Source: Candidatus Saccharicenans subterraneus
GTDB taxonomy: Bacteria > Acidobacteriota > Aminicenantia > Aminicenantales > Saccharicenantaceae
NCBI GenBank assembly: GCA_003426165.1
Contig: QUAH01000001.1
Coordinates: forward strand, 310,001-374,000
Length of the DNA: 64,000 nucleotides
Direction: 5' to 3'
The notes under the pieces were generated by a model. That model ran no database searches, was not told the origin of the DNA, and saw only the letters and a program-made list of their open reading frames with translations. Below are positions 35,635-45,400 of the stretch, in pieces. Each line of letters starts with the position of its first letter. Positions within the stretch are counted from its first letter, which is position 1. The translations under genes and the position numbers were made by a program.

Positions 35635-35912
35635 TTCCTTCTCCTGTTGATGGTAGAGTTTCGAAACAAGAGCATTTCCGCCCAGTAATTTAAGACAAAA
35701 ATCCAGAATCTGTCCACCATTTCTTATCGGGGGCGGGTTGCCTCGCGGGAAAAATAAAAAAATGGAAGAAACAGAACTTTCTTCCGTCAAAATTACCTGT
35801 TGGAGAGAGGTATAAGTCTGATTTTTACTCGATAATTCTGTGACCTGGCCGACCCCTCGGCCCGGCGTGTCCAAGCCGGACACATCCGATTCTTGAAAAG
35901 GCGGTTACTACT

Positions 35913-38231
35913 ATGTTTATTGTAATACGCAGGTCTCCGGCTCCAGCCCTGTGGCGTCTGGCTGCGGCTCTGGCTCTGCTGGCCTGCTGCAGCCTTTTTT
36001 CCTCGGCCATGGAACCTTCCTGGAGCCACGGCGACTGGTCGCGGTTTTTCCTGGCCAGCCCGGTCCAGGCTCCCCAGGGTATTCAGCTTCGCTACAAAAG
36101 GTCAGTCGGCGATGTGATCACCTACAAGCAGGTGTTTTATGCCGAGCGCCAGATAGCCGTCGACCGACCCGAATCCTTCAAGTTTCGCATCGAATGGACG
36201 GTAAAGGTGGCCACCATCGGGGAAAGAGCCGGCCGCTACATCCTGGCCATTCAATACAACCGCGAACAGGCCAGGCTGCTCAACCAGAAGGAACTGGAAG
36301 AGATCCTTCCTCCCGAAGAAATCTTTGACGCCCTGGTAGAGCAAACAGATTTTGACCTGCAGACTACCAGGGTGGTCGAGGTCGATGACCTGGGACGCAA
36401 CCTCAACCACAGCTATTATTACAACGAGATGTTCTCCGGCCTTCATCCCCTGGCCACCAGGATGTTCAGCCTGCCGGCCGAACCCGTCTACCCGGGCCTG
36501 ACCTATGAGGTTGAAGCCGAGGAACCGGTGGTTATGACCTATAAAGGATTGATTCCCTGGGTCATCGGGGAAATGCACGTTTTTGAAGGAAAGGTGGCCG
36601 GTGGCCGGCTCAAGGCCAACTTTTTCAAGGAGTCCGGGCTGCTGGAGAGCCTGGAATACACCGGCGAATACCTGGTAAACCGCAAGCTGGTAAAGGAAAC
36701 CTACCTTTATTCTTATATCGACAGGAAGAAGATGACCCCGGCCGAGATGCTCGGCGACGAGGCCCTGAACAAGGCCATTGTTCAGGCCGCCCTGGCCAGG
36801 AATTCCTTCAGGGTGCCGGCTTCAATCATCAAGTCCTTCCTGGACAGCCAGGATAAGGGCCGGCGTCGCCTGGCGGCAGCTTACTGCGCCATCCGGGGAA
36901 TTCCCAACGGCCTGGACGTAGGGAGCTTATTGACCGACCCGGACCCGGTGGTCAGGTTCAATGCGGCCAAGGCCCTGACCCTTAAAACCTCCAATACCCA
37001 GATCATGAAAACCATAGCCCTTAACCCGGCCGACCCGCTGCAGCTCAGGGCCCGGAATTTCCTGGAGAAAAGTTCGTATTTCATCCCGGAAACCTACCGG
37101 GCGGAGTTCCGGAAGCTGCAGGATTATATTTACGGACAGGACACGGCGGAGCCGGTGACCGACATGCCCCCGGAAAAACTCCAGATGATGCTGAAATTCA
37201 TGAAGCCCTACGGCGAACAGGTGGGCGGTTTCTACAAGAAGCTGATTCGCAACCCGGTCAGCGGTCGGGTTCAGCCCTACTTTGTTTACCTGCCGGTGGA
37301 TTATGACCCCAATGAAGTCTTTCCGGTCGTGGTCTATTTCGGGGGCGGTGACGGCCGCGGCGACCAGGCCCTGACCGAGGCTTACCAGGAGTTGATGAAG
37401 GCCGATGAAATGGCCAGCTACATCCTGGTCGCTCCCCAGGCCGAAGGCATGTGGTGGGAGCAGGCTTCGACCGAGGGCTTTATAAAAATGGCCAACGAGG
37501 TCCTGAGTACTTACAGCATCGACACCGACCGCATCTACGCCGCCGGAACCTCGAACGGAGCCATGGCCACGTTTTTTTACGGGACACACCTGGCCGACCG
37601 GTTTGCGGCCATCTTCTCCAACATGGGCTACCCGGTGGTGAAGCATACGCCGCCGGAAACGCCGCGGGATGCCGAGGTCTTAAAAAACCTGAAGCACACC
37701 CCGGTCTACATCGTTCATGGCGACAGCGATACCATGGTCTTCCCGGTCGGCAGCCAGAAGGCCTACCAGACCCTGCGCCGCCTGAAATACGACGTCAAAT
37801 ACGACGAGTTCCCGGGACGCGACCACGACATCAAGCTGAGCGAACTCCGCGGGAAAATGATTCGCTGGTTCAGGGAAAAAGTCCGCGACGCCGTTCCCAA
37901 GCAGATAGAGTACGTGATCAACGACGAGCAGTTCAGCTGGCATTACTGGGTGAGGGTGGATAAAGTCAAAGCCCTTCCGGCCCAGGTTTCAGCCGAAATT
38001 GATGAAGCCAAGAACGAAATCAGGATCAAGACACGGAACGTGGAGAGCCTGACCGTCTTCTGCGACAGCCGGGAACTGGACCTGTCGAGGGAAGTCAGGA
38101 TTATTCTTAACAACAAGGAAGTCTTTTCCGGGACGGTTGAACCTTCGGCGGCGGCCATGCTTGAAATCACCAAAACCCGCCTGGACCCGTCTCTCAGTTT
38201 CGGAGCCTCCGTCAAGCTCGAAGCCGATTGA
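35913..38231 (+). CDS. Exported multidomain esterase (alpha/beta hydrolase C-terminus)
   Basis: A 772-aa protein. The N-terminus has a signal peptide, then an uncharacterised beta-rich domain (about 50-270), a short HEAT-like stretch (about 290-370, DPDPVVRFNAAKALTL), and a hydrolase domain (about 440-670) of the predicted-peptidase/PHB-depolymerase type: VVYFGGGDGRG, nucleophile in AAGTSNGAMATFF (GxSxG), Asp in VHGDSDTM, His in PGRDHDIKL. A C-terminal beta domain of about 90 aa closes it. Two terminator-like palindromes follow. Likely periplasmic ester hydrolase; natural substrate unknown. Confidence 0.78.
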   Translation: MFIVIRRSPAPALWRLAAALALLACCSLFSSAMEPSWSHGDWSRFFLASPVQAPQGIQLRYKRSVGDVITYKQVFYAERQIAVDRPESFKFRIEWTVKVATIGERAGRYILAIQYNREQARLLNQKELEEILPPEEIFDALVEQTDFDLQTTRVVEVDDLGRNLNHSYYYNEMFSGLHPLATRMFSLPAEPVYPGLTYEVEAEEPVVMTYKGLIPWVIGEMHVFEGKVAGGRLKANFFKESGLLESLEYTGEYLVNRKLVKETYLYSYIDRKKMTPAEMLGDEALNKAIVQAALARNSFRVPASIIKSFLDSQDKGRRRLAAAYCAIRGIPNGLDVGSLLTDPDPVVRFNAAKALTLKTSNTQIMKTIALNPADPLQLRARNFLEKSSYFIPETYRAEFRKLQDYIYGQDTAEPVTDMPPEKLQMMLKFMKPYGEQVGGFYKKLIRNPVSGRVQPYFVYLPVDYDPNEVFPVVVYFGGGDGRGDQALTEAYQELMKADEMASYILVAPQAEGMWWEQASTEGFIKMANEVLSTYSIDTDRIYAAGTSNGAMATFFYGTHLADRFAAIFSNMGYPVVKHTPPETPRDAEVLKNLKHTPVYIVHGDSDTMVFPVGSQKAYQTLRRLKYDVKYDEFPGRDHDIKLSELRGKMIRWFREKVRDAVPKQIEYVINDEQFSWHYWVRVDKVKALPAQVSAEIDEAKNEIRIKTRNVESLTVFCDSRELDLSREVRIILNNKEVFSGTVEPSAAAMLEITKTRLDPSLSFGASVKLEAD

Positions 38232-38234
38232 ACA

Positions 38235-38255
38235 GGGGACACCTTACGGTGTCCC
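38235..38255. repeat. Dispersed palindrome, copy 4 (terminator-like)
   Basis: GGGGACAC-CTTACG-GTGTCCC followed by T7, 3 bases after the esterase stop. One C shorter in the right arm than the others. Confidence 0.85.
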
Positions 38256-38307
38256 TTTTTTTGCCCTCCGCCGCGATTTTCCTATGGGGAAACCTAACTG
38301 AAAAATC

Positions 38308-38329
38308 GGGGACACCTTAAAGTGTCCCC
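38308..38329. repeat. Dispersed palindrome, copy 5
   Basis: GGGGACAC-CTTAAA-GTGTCCCC, 52 bases after copy 4, followed by ACTTGTAATC; copy 6 at 49495 is followed by the similar CCTTGTAATT. Confidence 0.87.
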
Positions 38330-38402
38330 ACTTGTAATCCGGCCGATTAAGTTTTAATCTGTTAGCTAAGAAACCCGGTAGACAGGAGAGTTTCAGGCAG
38401 TC

Positions 38403-39959
38403 GTGGAAGACATTGCCCGCGGAGTCAGGTCCTTTACCATCGGCACCACCGTCAGCCGTCTCCTCGGCCTGGGCCGGGAAATGGTCTTTGCCCATCTCTT
38501 CGGCTCAAGCCGCTCGACCGACGCCTTCAACGCCGCCTTCCGCATTCCCAACCTGCTGCGCGACCTGTTTGCTGAAACTTCCCTGTCAGCCGCCTTCGTC
38601 CCGGTTCTGACCGAGCAGAAGAGGCAGGGCAAGCACCACGAAAACCTGCTGGCTTCCAATATCTTCAACACGCTGCTGCTGGTGGTCGGGACCCTGACCA
38701 TCCTGGGCATGCTCTTCAGCCGCCCGGTGGCCTCGCTGGTGGCCATGGGCTTCAGCCAGATCCCCGAAAAACTTTCGCTAACCGCCAGCCTGACTTTCAT
38801 CACCTTTCCCTTTCTGCTTTTTGTCTCGCTGGCCGCCTGGGCCATGAGCTACCACAACACCGAGGGCTCGTTCTTCGTTCCCTCGGTGGCCCCGGCCTTT
38901 TTTAACGTCTTCTCCATCGCCGTCCCCCTGGCCATGTTCGGCTGGTACACGGCCCGCGGCGGCGACCCCATCTTCGGGGCGGCCATCGGGGTTACGGTCG
39001 GGGGCCTGATGCAATTCCTGATCCAGGTACCCGGCGTTTTTCGCCAGGGTTACCGCTACCGCTTCTACCTGAACTGGCGCGATCCCCACTTTCGCCGGGT
39101 GATGGCCCTGTTTGTCCCGGTGGCCATCGGCCTGGCCGGCTCGCGCATCAACGTCTTTGTCAACACCATCCTCGTTTCCTACCTGGCCGAGCGCTCCATG
39201 ACCTGGCTCAACTACGCCTACCGCATCATGCACCTGCCGCTCGGCCTGTTCGGCATCGCCGTCGGCACCGTGGCCCTGCCGCGTTTTTCCCGCCTGGTGC
39301 TGGAGAACAGGCCCGACGAGCTCCGCGCCAGCCTCCTCGATTCGCTGAAGATGGTCTTCTTCCTGACCGTACCCTCGTCCGTCCTGATCGCCTTCTTTTC
39401 ATACCCCCTGACCCGCCTCATCTACCAGCGTGGCCAGTTCAGCCCCGACGACACCGCCGCCGTCAGCCAGGCCCTCATCCTCTATGTCCTGGGCATCCCC
39501 TTCATCTCGGCCCTGCGCAACGTGGCCTCGGTCTTTTACGCCCACAAGGACGCCCGGGCCCCGATGTATGCCAGCTTCGTTTCCATAGGCCTCAACATCG
39601 TCATGAACCTGGCCCTGATGAAGCCGATCGGTTTCCTGGCTTTCCCGCTGTCGGCCTCGGTGGCCAGCGTGGTGAATATCTATGTCCTGGCCCGCTGGCT
39701 ACCCCGCAAGATTGGCCCGACCGATTTCAGCCCGGTCTATGCCTTTTTCCTGAAGCTGGCCCTGGCCTCGACCCTGGCCGGTTTGGCCGGCCTTTACGGT
39801 TTCAAGGCTTTAACTTCTCGTTTCGGTACTACCTTCCTGCCGGTCTTCATCCTGACCATCATCTGTGGCCTGGCCGCCCTGCTCATCTTCTATGCAGCTT
39901 CCCGCCTCCTCGGCCTCAAAGAAGTCGACGCCTACCTGAAGCGATTTTTGAAAAGGTAG
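38403..39959 (+). CDS. murJ: Lipid II flippase MurJ (MviN)
   Basis: A 518-aa polytopic inner-membrane protein with about 13-14 hydrophobic segments. N-terminal block SRLLGLGREMVFAHLFGSSRSTDAFNAAFRIPNLLRDLFAE and the TSLSAAFVPVL loop are diagnostic for MurJ, as are the later basic residues of the central cavity (GSRINVFVNTILVSYL). It moves lipid II across the membrane for peptidoglycan synthesis. GTG 38403 is the only start near the conserved N-terminus; its ribosome site is weak. A truncated gene fragment starts 33 bases after the stop. Confidence 0.94.
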   Translation: MEDIARGVRSFTIGTTVSRLLGLGREMVFAHLFGSSRSTDAFNAAFRIPNLLRDLFAETSLSAAFVPVLTEQKRQGKHHENLLASNIFNTLLLVVGTLTILGMLFSRPVASLVAMGFSQIPEKLSLTASLTFITFPFLLFVSLAAWAMSYHNTEGSFFVPSVAPAFFNVFSIAVPLAMFGWYTARGGDPIFGAAIGVTVGGLMQFLIQVPGVFRQGYRYRFYLNWRDPHFRRVMALFVPVAIGLAGSRINVFVNTILVSYLAERSMTWLNYAYRIMHLPLGLFGIAVGTVALPRFSRLVLENRPDELRASLLDSLKMVFFLTVPSSVLIAFFSYPLTRLIYQRGQFSPDDTAAVSQALILYVLGIPFISALRNVASVFYAHKDARAPMYASFVSIGLNIVMNLALMKPIGFLAFPLSASVASVVNIYVLARWLPRKIGPTDFSPVYAFFLKLALASTLAGLAGLYGFKALTSRFGTTFLPVFILTIICGLAALLIFYAASRLLGLKEVDAYLKRFLKR

Positions 39960-39992
39960 GAGACCTCTGGCCCATCTGGTAGCGCCACGCTT

Positions 39993-40205
39993 TACCGCCG
40001 GATCCGGCATCCCAGTTACACCGGGGAAATAATTTCCTTCATCGGAGTCGGGGTGGTATTCTGGCATTTTCCGGCCTCGGTCTTCACAACGCTCTTTCCC
40101 ATAGTTGCCTTCGTTTACCGGGCAATTGTCGAGGAGAAAATGCTACTGGAAGAATTCGGCCGCGAGTACGAAGAGTACCGGAAAAGGACTCGAATGTTTA
40201 TTTGA
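39993..40205 (+). pseudogene. C-terminal remnant of an isoprenylcysteine methyltransferase-like (ICMT/PEMT) protein
   Basis: In frame from 39993: YRRIRHPSYTGE, a hydrophobic segment, then RAIVEEKMLLEEFGREYEEYRKRTRMF and a stop at 40203-40205. These are the two hallmark blocks of the ICMT/PEMT C-terminal half (RHPxYxG and EExxLxxxFGxxYxxY). There is no start codon or N-terminal half: upstream is the murJ stop. It is a 5'-truncated remnant of about 70 codons. Confidence 0.7.
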
Positions 40206-40314
40206 GGATGGTCCCTGGTAAGGCCCAGATCTATTGAATCCCTGGTCCCGAAAAATTTCCGCGGCAGAAACGATTCCAGTCCCGGGACAAAGAAGTTCTC
40301 TGCCGATGCCTGAT

Positions 40315-40334
40315 ATATGAATAGCTATTCATAT
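40315..40334. promoter_or_regulatory. Orphan ATATGAATA-type operator (third site)
   Basis: Perfect palindrome ATATGAATA-GC-TATTCATAT, the same sequence that overlaps the arsR and arsenic operon promoters. No good -35 box stands at the right distance on either strand, and no protein gene follows. On the plus strand the next feature is a strongly folded element. Confidence 0.65.
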
Positions 40335-40417
40335 ATTGGCTGCCGGTTGAAATAAGAGGGGTAATAATAAAGAGCAAGGAGTGTAAACCCTCTCTCTTGC
40401 TTCTCACCGATTCTGAA

Positions 40418-40522
40418 AAAATGGGGGACGGGGTGGAGTCCCGTTGCTCAGCCGGCAACCCTCGGCTGTTCCAGGCAACCGGCCCGGCTGCCTCTCCGGG
40501 GCTCTACCGCGTCCCCCATTTT
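40418..40522 (+). repeat. Large folded element (long REP-like unit or small RNA)
   Basis: Outer arms AAAATGGGGGACG (40418-40430) and CGTCCCCCATTTT (40510-40522) pair perfectly. The next 12 bases inward (GGTGGAGTCCCG with CGGGGCTCTACC) pair with two G-U pairs if read on the plus strand. Inside are two hairpins: CAGCCG/CGGCTG, and GGCAACC with GGCTGCC. The GGGGGAC/GTCCCCC ends resemble the dispersed palindromes. Either a longer member of the repeat family or a structured transcript. No open frame. Confidence 0.55.
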
Positions 40523-40611
40523 CTTTACCTGGCTGTTGCTCTTAAGGCCGGGATTTAAGCTGTCCCGCAGCCAGGATTTTTGCGATTTCCTGTTCATGTC
40601 AGCTTTCCGCC

Positions 40612-40770
40612 TTACCCCAGAATATGGGTGAATACGGAAACAGCTTCCACCACCGGCTGGGTGGCCACCAGGATCTTGTCCACCGTCAGGCCGCTGGCAA
40701 TCAGTGTAAACATTGCCGCCGAGATCACCACGGCCGCCATCAGGGCTACGAGCCTTGTTCCGAGTTTCAT
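40612..40770 (-). CDS. Small membrane protein, 52 aa
   Basis: Starts MKLGTRLVALMAAVVISAA behind an excellent AAAGGAG site (6 bases spacing) and has one hydrophobic segment (about 7-27) followed by a short polar/hydrophobic tail. It could be a signal peptide plus mini-domain or a single-pass membrane peptide. I do not recognise a family. No partner gene. The ribosome site and composition favour a real gene over chance. Confidence 0.5.
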   Translation of the reverse strand: MKLGTRLVALMAAVVISAAMFTLIASGLTVDKILVATQPVVEAVSVFTHILG

Positions 40771-41125
40771 TTCCGTTCTCCTTTCTTTCTGCTCAGGTCT
40801 CGCTCTTATGACCTTCATAGATTAAGACGCAGGCCGGGGTGAAAAGGTTCCTGAAATCAGAAAGATATTCGAGATATTGGGCTGGCAAGGGGAGATTCTT
40901 TCAGTTTGTACCTTTTATCGCCAGGAATGAAGTCCGGGGATATGGTCAGGCCGGCCCGTCCAATAACCGAAACTGCCGCGAGGGCCGGATAGCTTCTCCT
41001 CCTGGTTTCAACGCCGAAACGCAATTCAATCCTTTATTTAAAATTTAGCCGGCCGGCTTAAAAACCTGCAGAGATCGGAAACTTCCTTGATGGTTACAGG
41101 TTCGAAAAATTTTTAACCCGGGGCC
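40771..41125. other. 355-bp intergenic region, nothing supported
   Basis: Between the small membrane protein and the AEC permease; I see no gene, promoter match or hairpin with T-run. Confidence 0.3.
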
Positions 41126-42031
41126 TCAGCGCCCGACCAGTGCCCCGCCCAACCCCGAAATTTTCAGGCTGAATATCAGCAGGATGGCCACCAGGGTCAG
41201 GACCAGAGTCACCGCCGTTGATTCTTCCGCTTTAAGCTGGTGCCGGGCCAGGATGGAGGCGGCCATGATGGCCGGCGGCATGGCCGATTCTATCAGGATG
41301 GCGTAGAAGACCGGCTCGCTGCCCGGTCTGAGCGCGAACAGGAGAAAAAAGAAGGGGAGAATCATTCTGAACAGGCCCGTTTCCAGGATTTTCCTTAGCG
41401 GGATATTTTTGAACTGCAGCCTGGAGCCAAAGTAGACCAGCATCAGAGGCAGGCTCCACCAGCCGATTTTTCCGGCCAGTTCCAGGAATTTTTCCGGCAA
41501 TTTAACCCCGCCCAGGACCAGGCCCAGCGATACCAGGCTGACAGTCACCGGCGGGAAGGAGAGCGTGGCGGTCACCGTTTCACCGAGTCCCCTCCCGTCC
41601 CGGGAATAGCGGATGGTAAGGAAGGTGGCCAGCGGTATGGCCAGCAACGAGCTGGCTGCCGAGTACAGGACGGCCGGCGCCAGGTCCCTGGTAAAAACTG
41701 CCACCAGCGGGAAGCCCAGGGCAGCCGTGTTTGGAAATATTGACAGGACCATCAGGGCTCCCCTCCAGCCCCGGTCATCTCTGATGAACTGGCGCCCGTA
41801 GAGATAAGACCCGGCCAGGCAGATGGCTACCACGGCCGCCACGTAGAAAAATACCGGGCTCAGCCCGGCCAGGTATTCCAGGCTCTTCCCGGCCAGGCTG
41901 GCCAGGACGAAAAAACTCAGCAGAATGTCATTGGCCAGAATGCCGATAAAATTAAAAATCCATTCCCGGCGAAGAAACCGCTTCAGGATAAAACCCGAAG
42001 CAATCAGGCCGAGTATGACAGGAATGGTCAA
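41126..42031 (-). CDS. Auxin efflux carrier (AEC) family permease
   Basis: A 301-aa inner-membrane transporter with ten hydrophobic segments in two five-helix halves. The family pattern is seen in IGILANDILLSFFVLASLAGKSL, LSIFPNTAALGFPLVAVFTRD (the FxNxxxxGxPL motif) and ESAMPPAIMAASILARH (the MPPA motif near the second half). AEC members move malate, auxin-like or other small carboxylates; the substrate is unknown. The start is TTG, with AGGAG 9-10 bases upstream; no nearby ATG gives the full first helix. Confidence 0.82.
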   Translation of the reverse strand: MTIPVILGLIASGFILKRFLRREWIFNFIGILANDILLSFFVLASLAGKSLEYLAGLSPVFFYVAAVVAICLAGSYLYGRQFIRDDRGWRGALMVLSIFPNTAALGFPLVAVFTRDLAPAVLYSAASSLLAIPLATFLTIRYSRDGRGLGETVTATLSFPPVTVSLVSLGLVLGGVKLPEKFLELAGKIGWWSLPLMLVYFGSRLQFKNIPLRKILETGLFRMILPFFFLLFALRPGSEPVFYAILIESAMPPAIMAASILARHQLKAEESTAVTLVLTLVAILLIFSLKISGLGGALVGR

Positions 42032-42348
42032 GGTTGTGGCTCCTGGGCTGGCATCATGTTGCGAATTTCTGCTCTCTTCTGTGCTCTTGGATTTGGCCTG
42101 CCGGAGCAGGCTTCAGGCATTTATAACAGATTTGGGCCGATTGATAAAGCCCGACCGTCGGGCCGTTGGCTACTCAGGGCTCCCTTCAGGTTTTAAACCT
42201 TAAGCCAAAGCCTGACCACATCTCCTGCTATCCGGGGCTGCCTCCGGCCGGAGCCCGAACCGGTTGCCAGCGGCCGTCATCAGCCGGCTGGGGCAGACTC
42301 TATTCTCCGGTGCTTCTGAATTTTATCCTTAATTTATTCTGACATAAT

Positions 42349-42377
42349 GAGCAGCCGACCTCCAGGGCCGGCTGCTC
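42349..42377 (-). terminator. Hairpin after the tricorn-like gene
   Basis: Perfect 9-bp stem GAGCAGCCG / CGGCTGCTC with an 11-base loop, 34 bases past the stop codon on the minus strand. There is no clear T-run, so this may be a rho-assisted end or mRNA stabiliser. The rest of 42032-42348 holds nothing I can support. Confidence 0.35.
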
Positions 42378-42410
42378 ACCAAACCATTTACAATCCCCGA
42401 CGCCGCGGTT

Positions 42411-45400
42411 TTATTTCCTGACCCGGACCGGATAGGGCGGTCGCTGCATCTTCTTGGGCGGGTTCTTCTTCAGCAGGTCCATGATGACTTCGATGGCTTT
42501 CTCCAGCTGCGGGTCGCGGCCGGCGGCGTAGTCAGCCGGCGTTATTTCGACATCAATGTCCGGGGGCACGCCCACGTTCTCCACTCCGAAGCCTTCTTCT
42601 TCAGTCCAGAAGGCCAGGTTGGGCGCGGTGATGCTACCGCCGTCCATCAGCACCGGAAAGCCCAGCACCCCGACCAGGCCGCCCCAGGTGCGCTTTCCGA
42701 CCAGCGGACCGAGCTTGAAGTGCCGGAACATCCAGGGCAGCAGGTCCCCGCCCGAGCCGGCCATCTCGTTTATCAACATCACCTTCGGACCCTGGATGGA
42801 GGCGCTCGGGGTTTTCAGGTCGGCCCCGTAACGCATGGCCCACATGGCGATGAACGGTTTGCTCAGCCAGTCGATATAGTAATCGGCCACCGAGCCGCCG
42901 CCGTTAAATCGCTCGTCCACGATGATGGCGTCCTTGTAGGCCTGCGGGAAGAAATACCGCCTGAAGTAGACGTAGCCCTGGGTCGAGGTGTTGGGCACAT
43001 AGACGTAGGCCACGCGACCGCCGGTGGCTTCTTCCACCCTCTTCAGGTTGCCTTCCACCCAGTCGCGGTTGCGCAGGCCATAATCGTCGGCCACCGGCAC
43101 CACCTGGACGGTCCTCGAGCCCTTGGCGTCCGGGCTGGGCCCAACGGTAATCTCCATGATCTTCTCAGCTTTATTTTCAAAGTACTTGAATAGATTATCG
43201 GGCGGAACAAGCTCCTTGCCTTCCACCGCCAGCAGGTATTCGCCGGCCTTTACATTGACACCCGGTTCGGTCAGAGGAGAGCGCAGCTCGGGGTTCCAGT
43301 TCAGCCCGCCATAGACCTTCTTGAAGCGGTAGCGGCCGTTGGCAATTTCGAAGTCCGCGCCCAGCAGGCCCACCTGGACACTCTTTCGCTCATACGGCGT
43401 GTCCCCGCCACCGCCCCGGTGATGGCCGACGGCCAGCTCGCTGCACATCCACATGATGACCCGGTTGAGGTCGTCGCGGCAGGAAAGTTCGGGCAGGAAC
43501 TTTTCGTACTTGGCTTTCATCGCCGGCCAGTCGCAGCCGTGCATGTTGGGGTCGTAGAAGAAATCGCGGTTTATTTTCCAGGCCTCGTAAAAAATCTGGG
43601 GCCATTCCTTAAGCGGGTCGACTTTAACCTCGATGGAATCGACGTTGATCTTTCCCTGGCCCACCTGGATCTTTCCGCCGAGGTTGGTGATACCCCAGGT
43701 GTTCTGGGCCACGTAGAGGATTTTCTTGTGGTCGGAGGATAGGAGGTAATTGCTCAGGCCTTCCATGATCACTTCGTCTTTACGGCTCTTGAGGTCGAAC
43801 TTGTGAAGCTTGGCACTGCGCGCCCCCGGGGAGAACATGGCCCCGATGGGCAGGGTGGGGAATTCCAGATAATAGATGTTTCCAGCCTCCCCGACCTGCA
43901 GGCTGGAGTAATTGCCCGGTGGGACGGGAATGGCCACTATGCGGTACTCCAGGCCTTCAAAATCGATGGTCGTTCCGGCAGCCTTTGCTTCGGGTTTTTC
44001 TGGCTTGGCCGATGTTGACGATGCGGCTGCGGGTTTCTGGGTCGATGTGGCCGGTTTTTCTGCAAGAGCTGTCGCATTCTCTTTCTTTTCGGCCGCTTTT
44101 TCCTCGTCGCTCTCTCTGGCCAGCGGGTTGGGCAGGTCCTTTTTCAGGACGGCCAGGTAGATGGAGTAGCTGGCCCTGAGGTCGGCGTTGGACATGTCAA
44201 ACCACTGCTTGACCGGCCCGGCGTCGGTCGAGGCCAGGAAATAGAGGTAATTGCCGCTGGGGTCGAAGCGGGGCTCGGCCACTTCGCTCAGGCCGTCGGT
44301 GATGGCAAACGATTTATCTTTTTCCAGCGAATAGACATAGACCTTCTGGATGTAGGTCTGGGTGGTCAGGGTGTAGGTTATCCACCTGGAATCGGGGGAC
44401 CAGTCGGCGTGCATTTCGCTCAGGCGGCCGGGACCGTAGAGATATTCAGAAGCGATTTTCTTGATAGCTCCGGTCTTGAGGTCGAGCCAGAACAGAGTCA
44501 GTGAATTATCGGCGAAGGCGATTTTCTGGCTGTCGGGCGACCAGACGGCCGAGCCGTAAAAACCGGCCCCGGGCAGCTTGAACTTTCGGACCGGGCCCTT
44601 CCCGTCCTGGGCGCGGAGGTGAAGTTCATATTCGCCCGATTCGTCGGAGAAATATGCTATGGTCTTGCCGTCCGGGGACCAGATGGGGTTTCGCTCGTGA
44701 ACGGCCAGGGTCTGGGTCAGGTTGCGGTAGTCGCCTTTTTCAGCCGGCAAGGTTACGATTTCGCCGCGGAACTCAAAGACCGCCCGGGCCCCGGAGGGCG
44801 ACAGGTCGGCATTTCGAATCCAGCGGGCGCCTTTGGCAAAGCGTTCGCGCAGTTCGATGAGGTCAGTGGAGATGCCGACGACCAGGCGCTGGCTTCGCTC
44901 GCTCTTGGGGTCGAAAAGATGAAGATAACCGGCCTGTTCGTAGATTATCCTGTCTTTGTTCCCGGAGGCATCGATGATCGGAAAATCGGAATACCTGGTG
45001 AGCTGCTTTATTTCCTTCGATTTCAGGTCGTAGCTGAACAGGTTGAATTCGCCGTTGCGGTCAGACAGGAAGAAGAGCCGGTCTTCCGACCAGACCGGGT
45101 CGATGTCGTTACAGCGTCCCTCGGGCTGCGGGATTTTTTCCACGGTGTTATTCTTCCGGTCGTAGATGGCGATGATGGAGTTCCGGCCGCCGCGGTAGTT
45201 CTTCCACTGGCGGAAGGCATCGGGGAAATGATTGTAGGCGATGAGCTGGCCGCTCGGCGAGACCCTGGCCCGGTAGACATAGGGAATGGGGAGCTGTTCC
45301 GGGAAGCCGCCGTCTATAGAAATCACAAATAGATTGCTGGTGCCACGGGTGGAGGCGTTACGGGTGGAAGTAAAGTATATGTATTTTCCGCAGGGGCTGA

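Noticed and set aside
40418-40522. SRP RNA, tRNA-Sec or 6S RNA
   Set aside because: The SRP tetraloop region, anticodon and T-loop patterns are absent; length and branches do not fit 6S.
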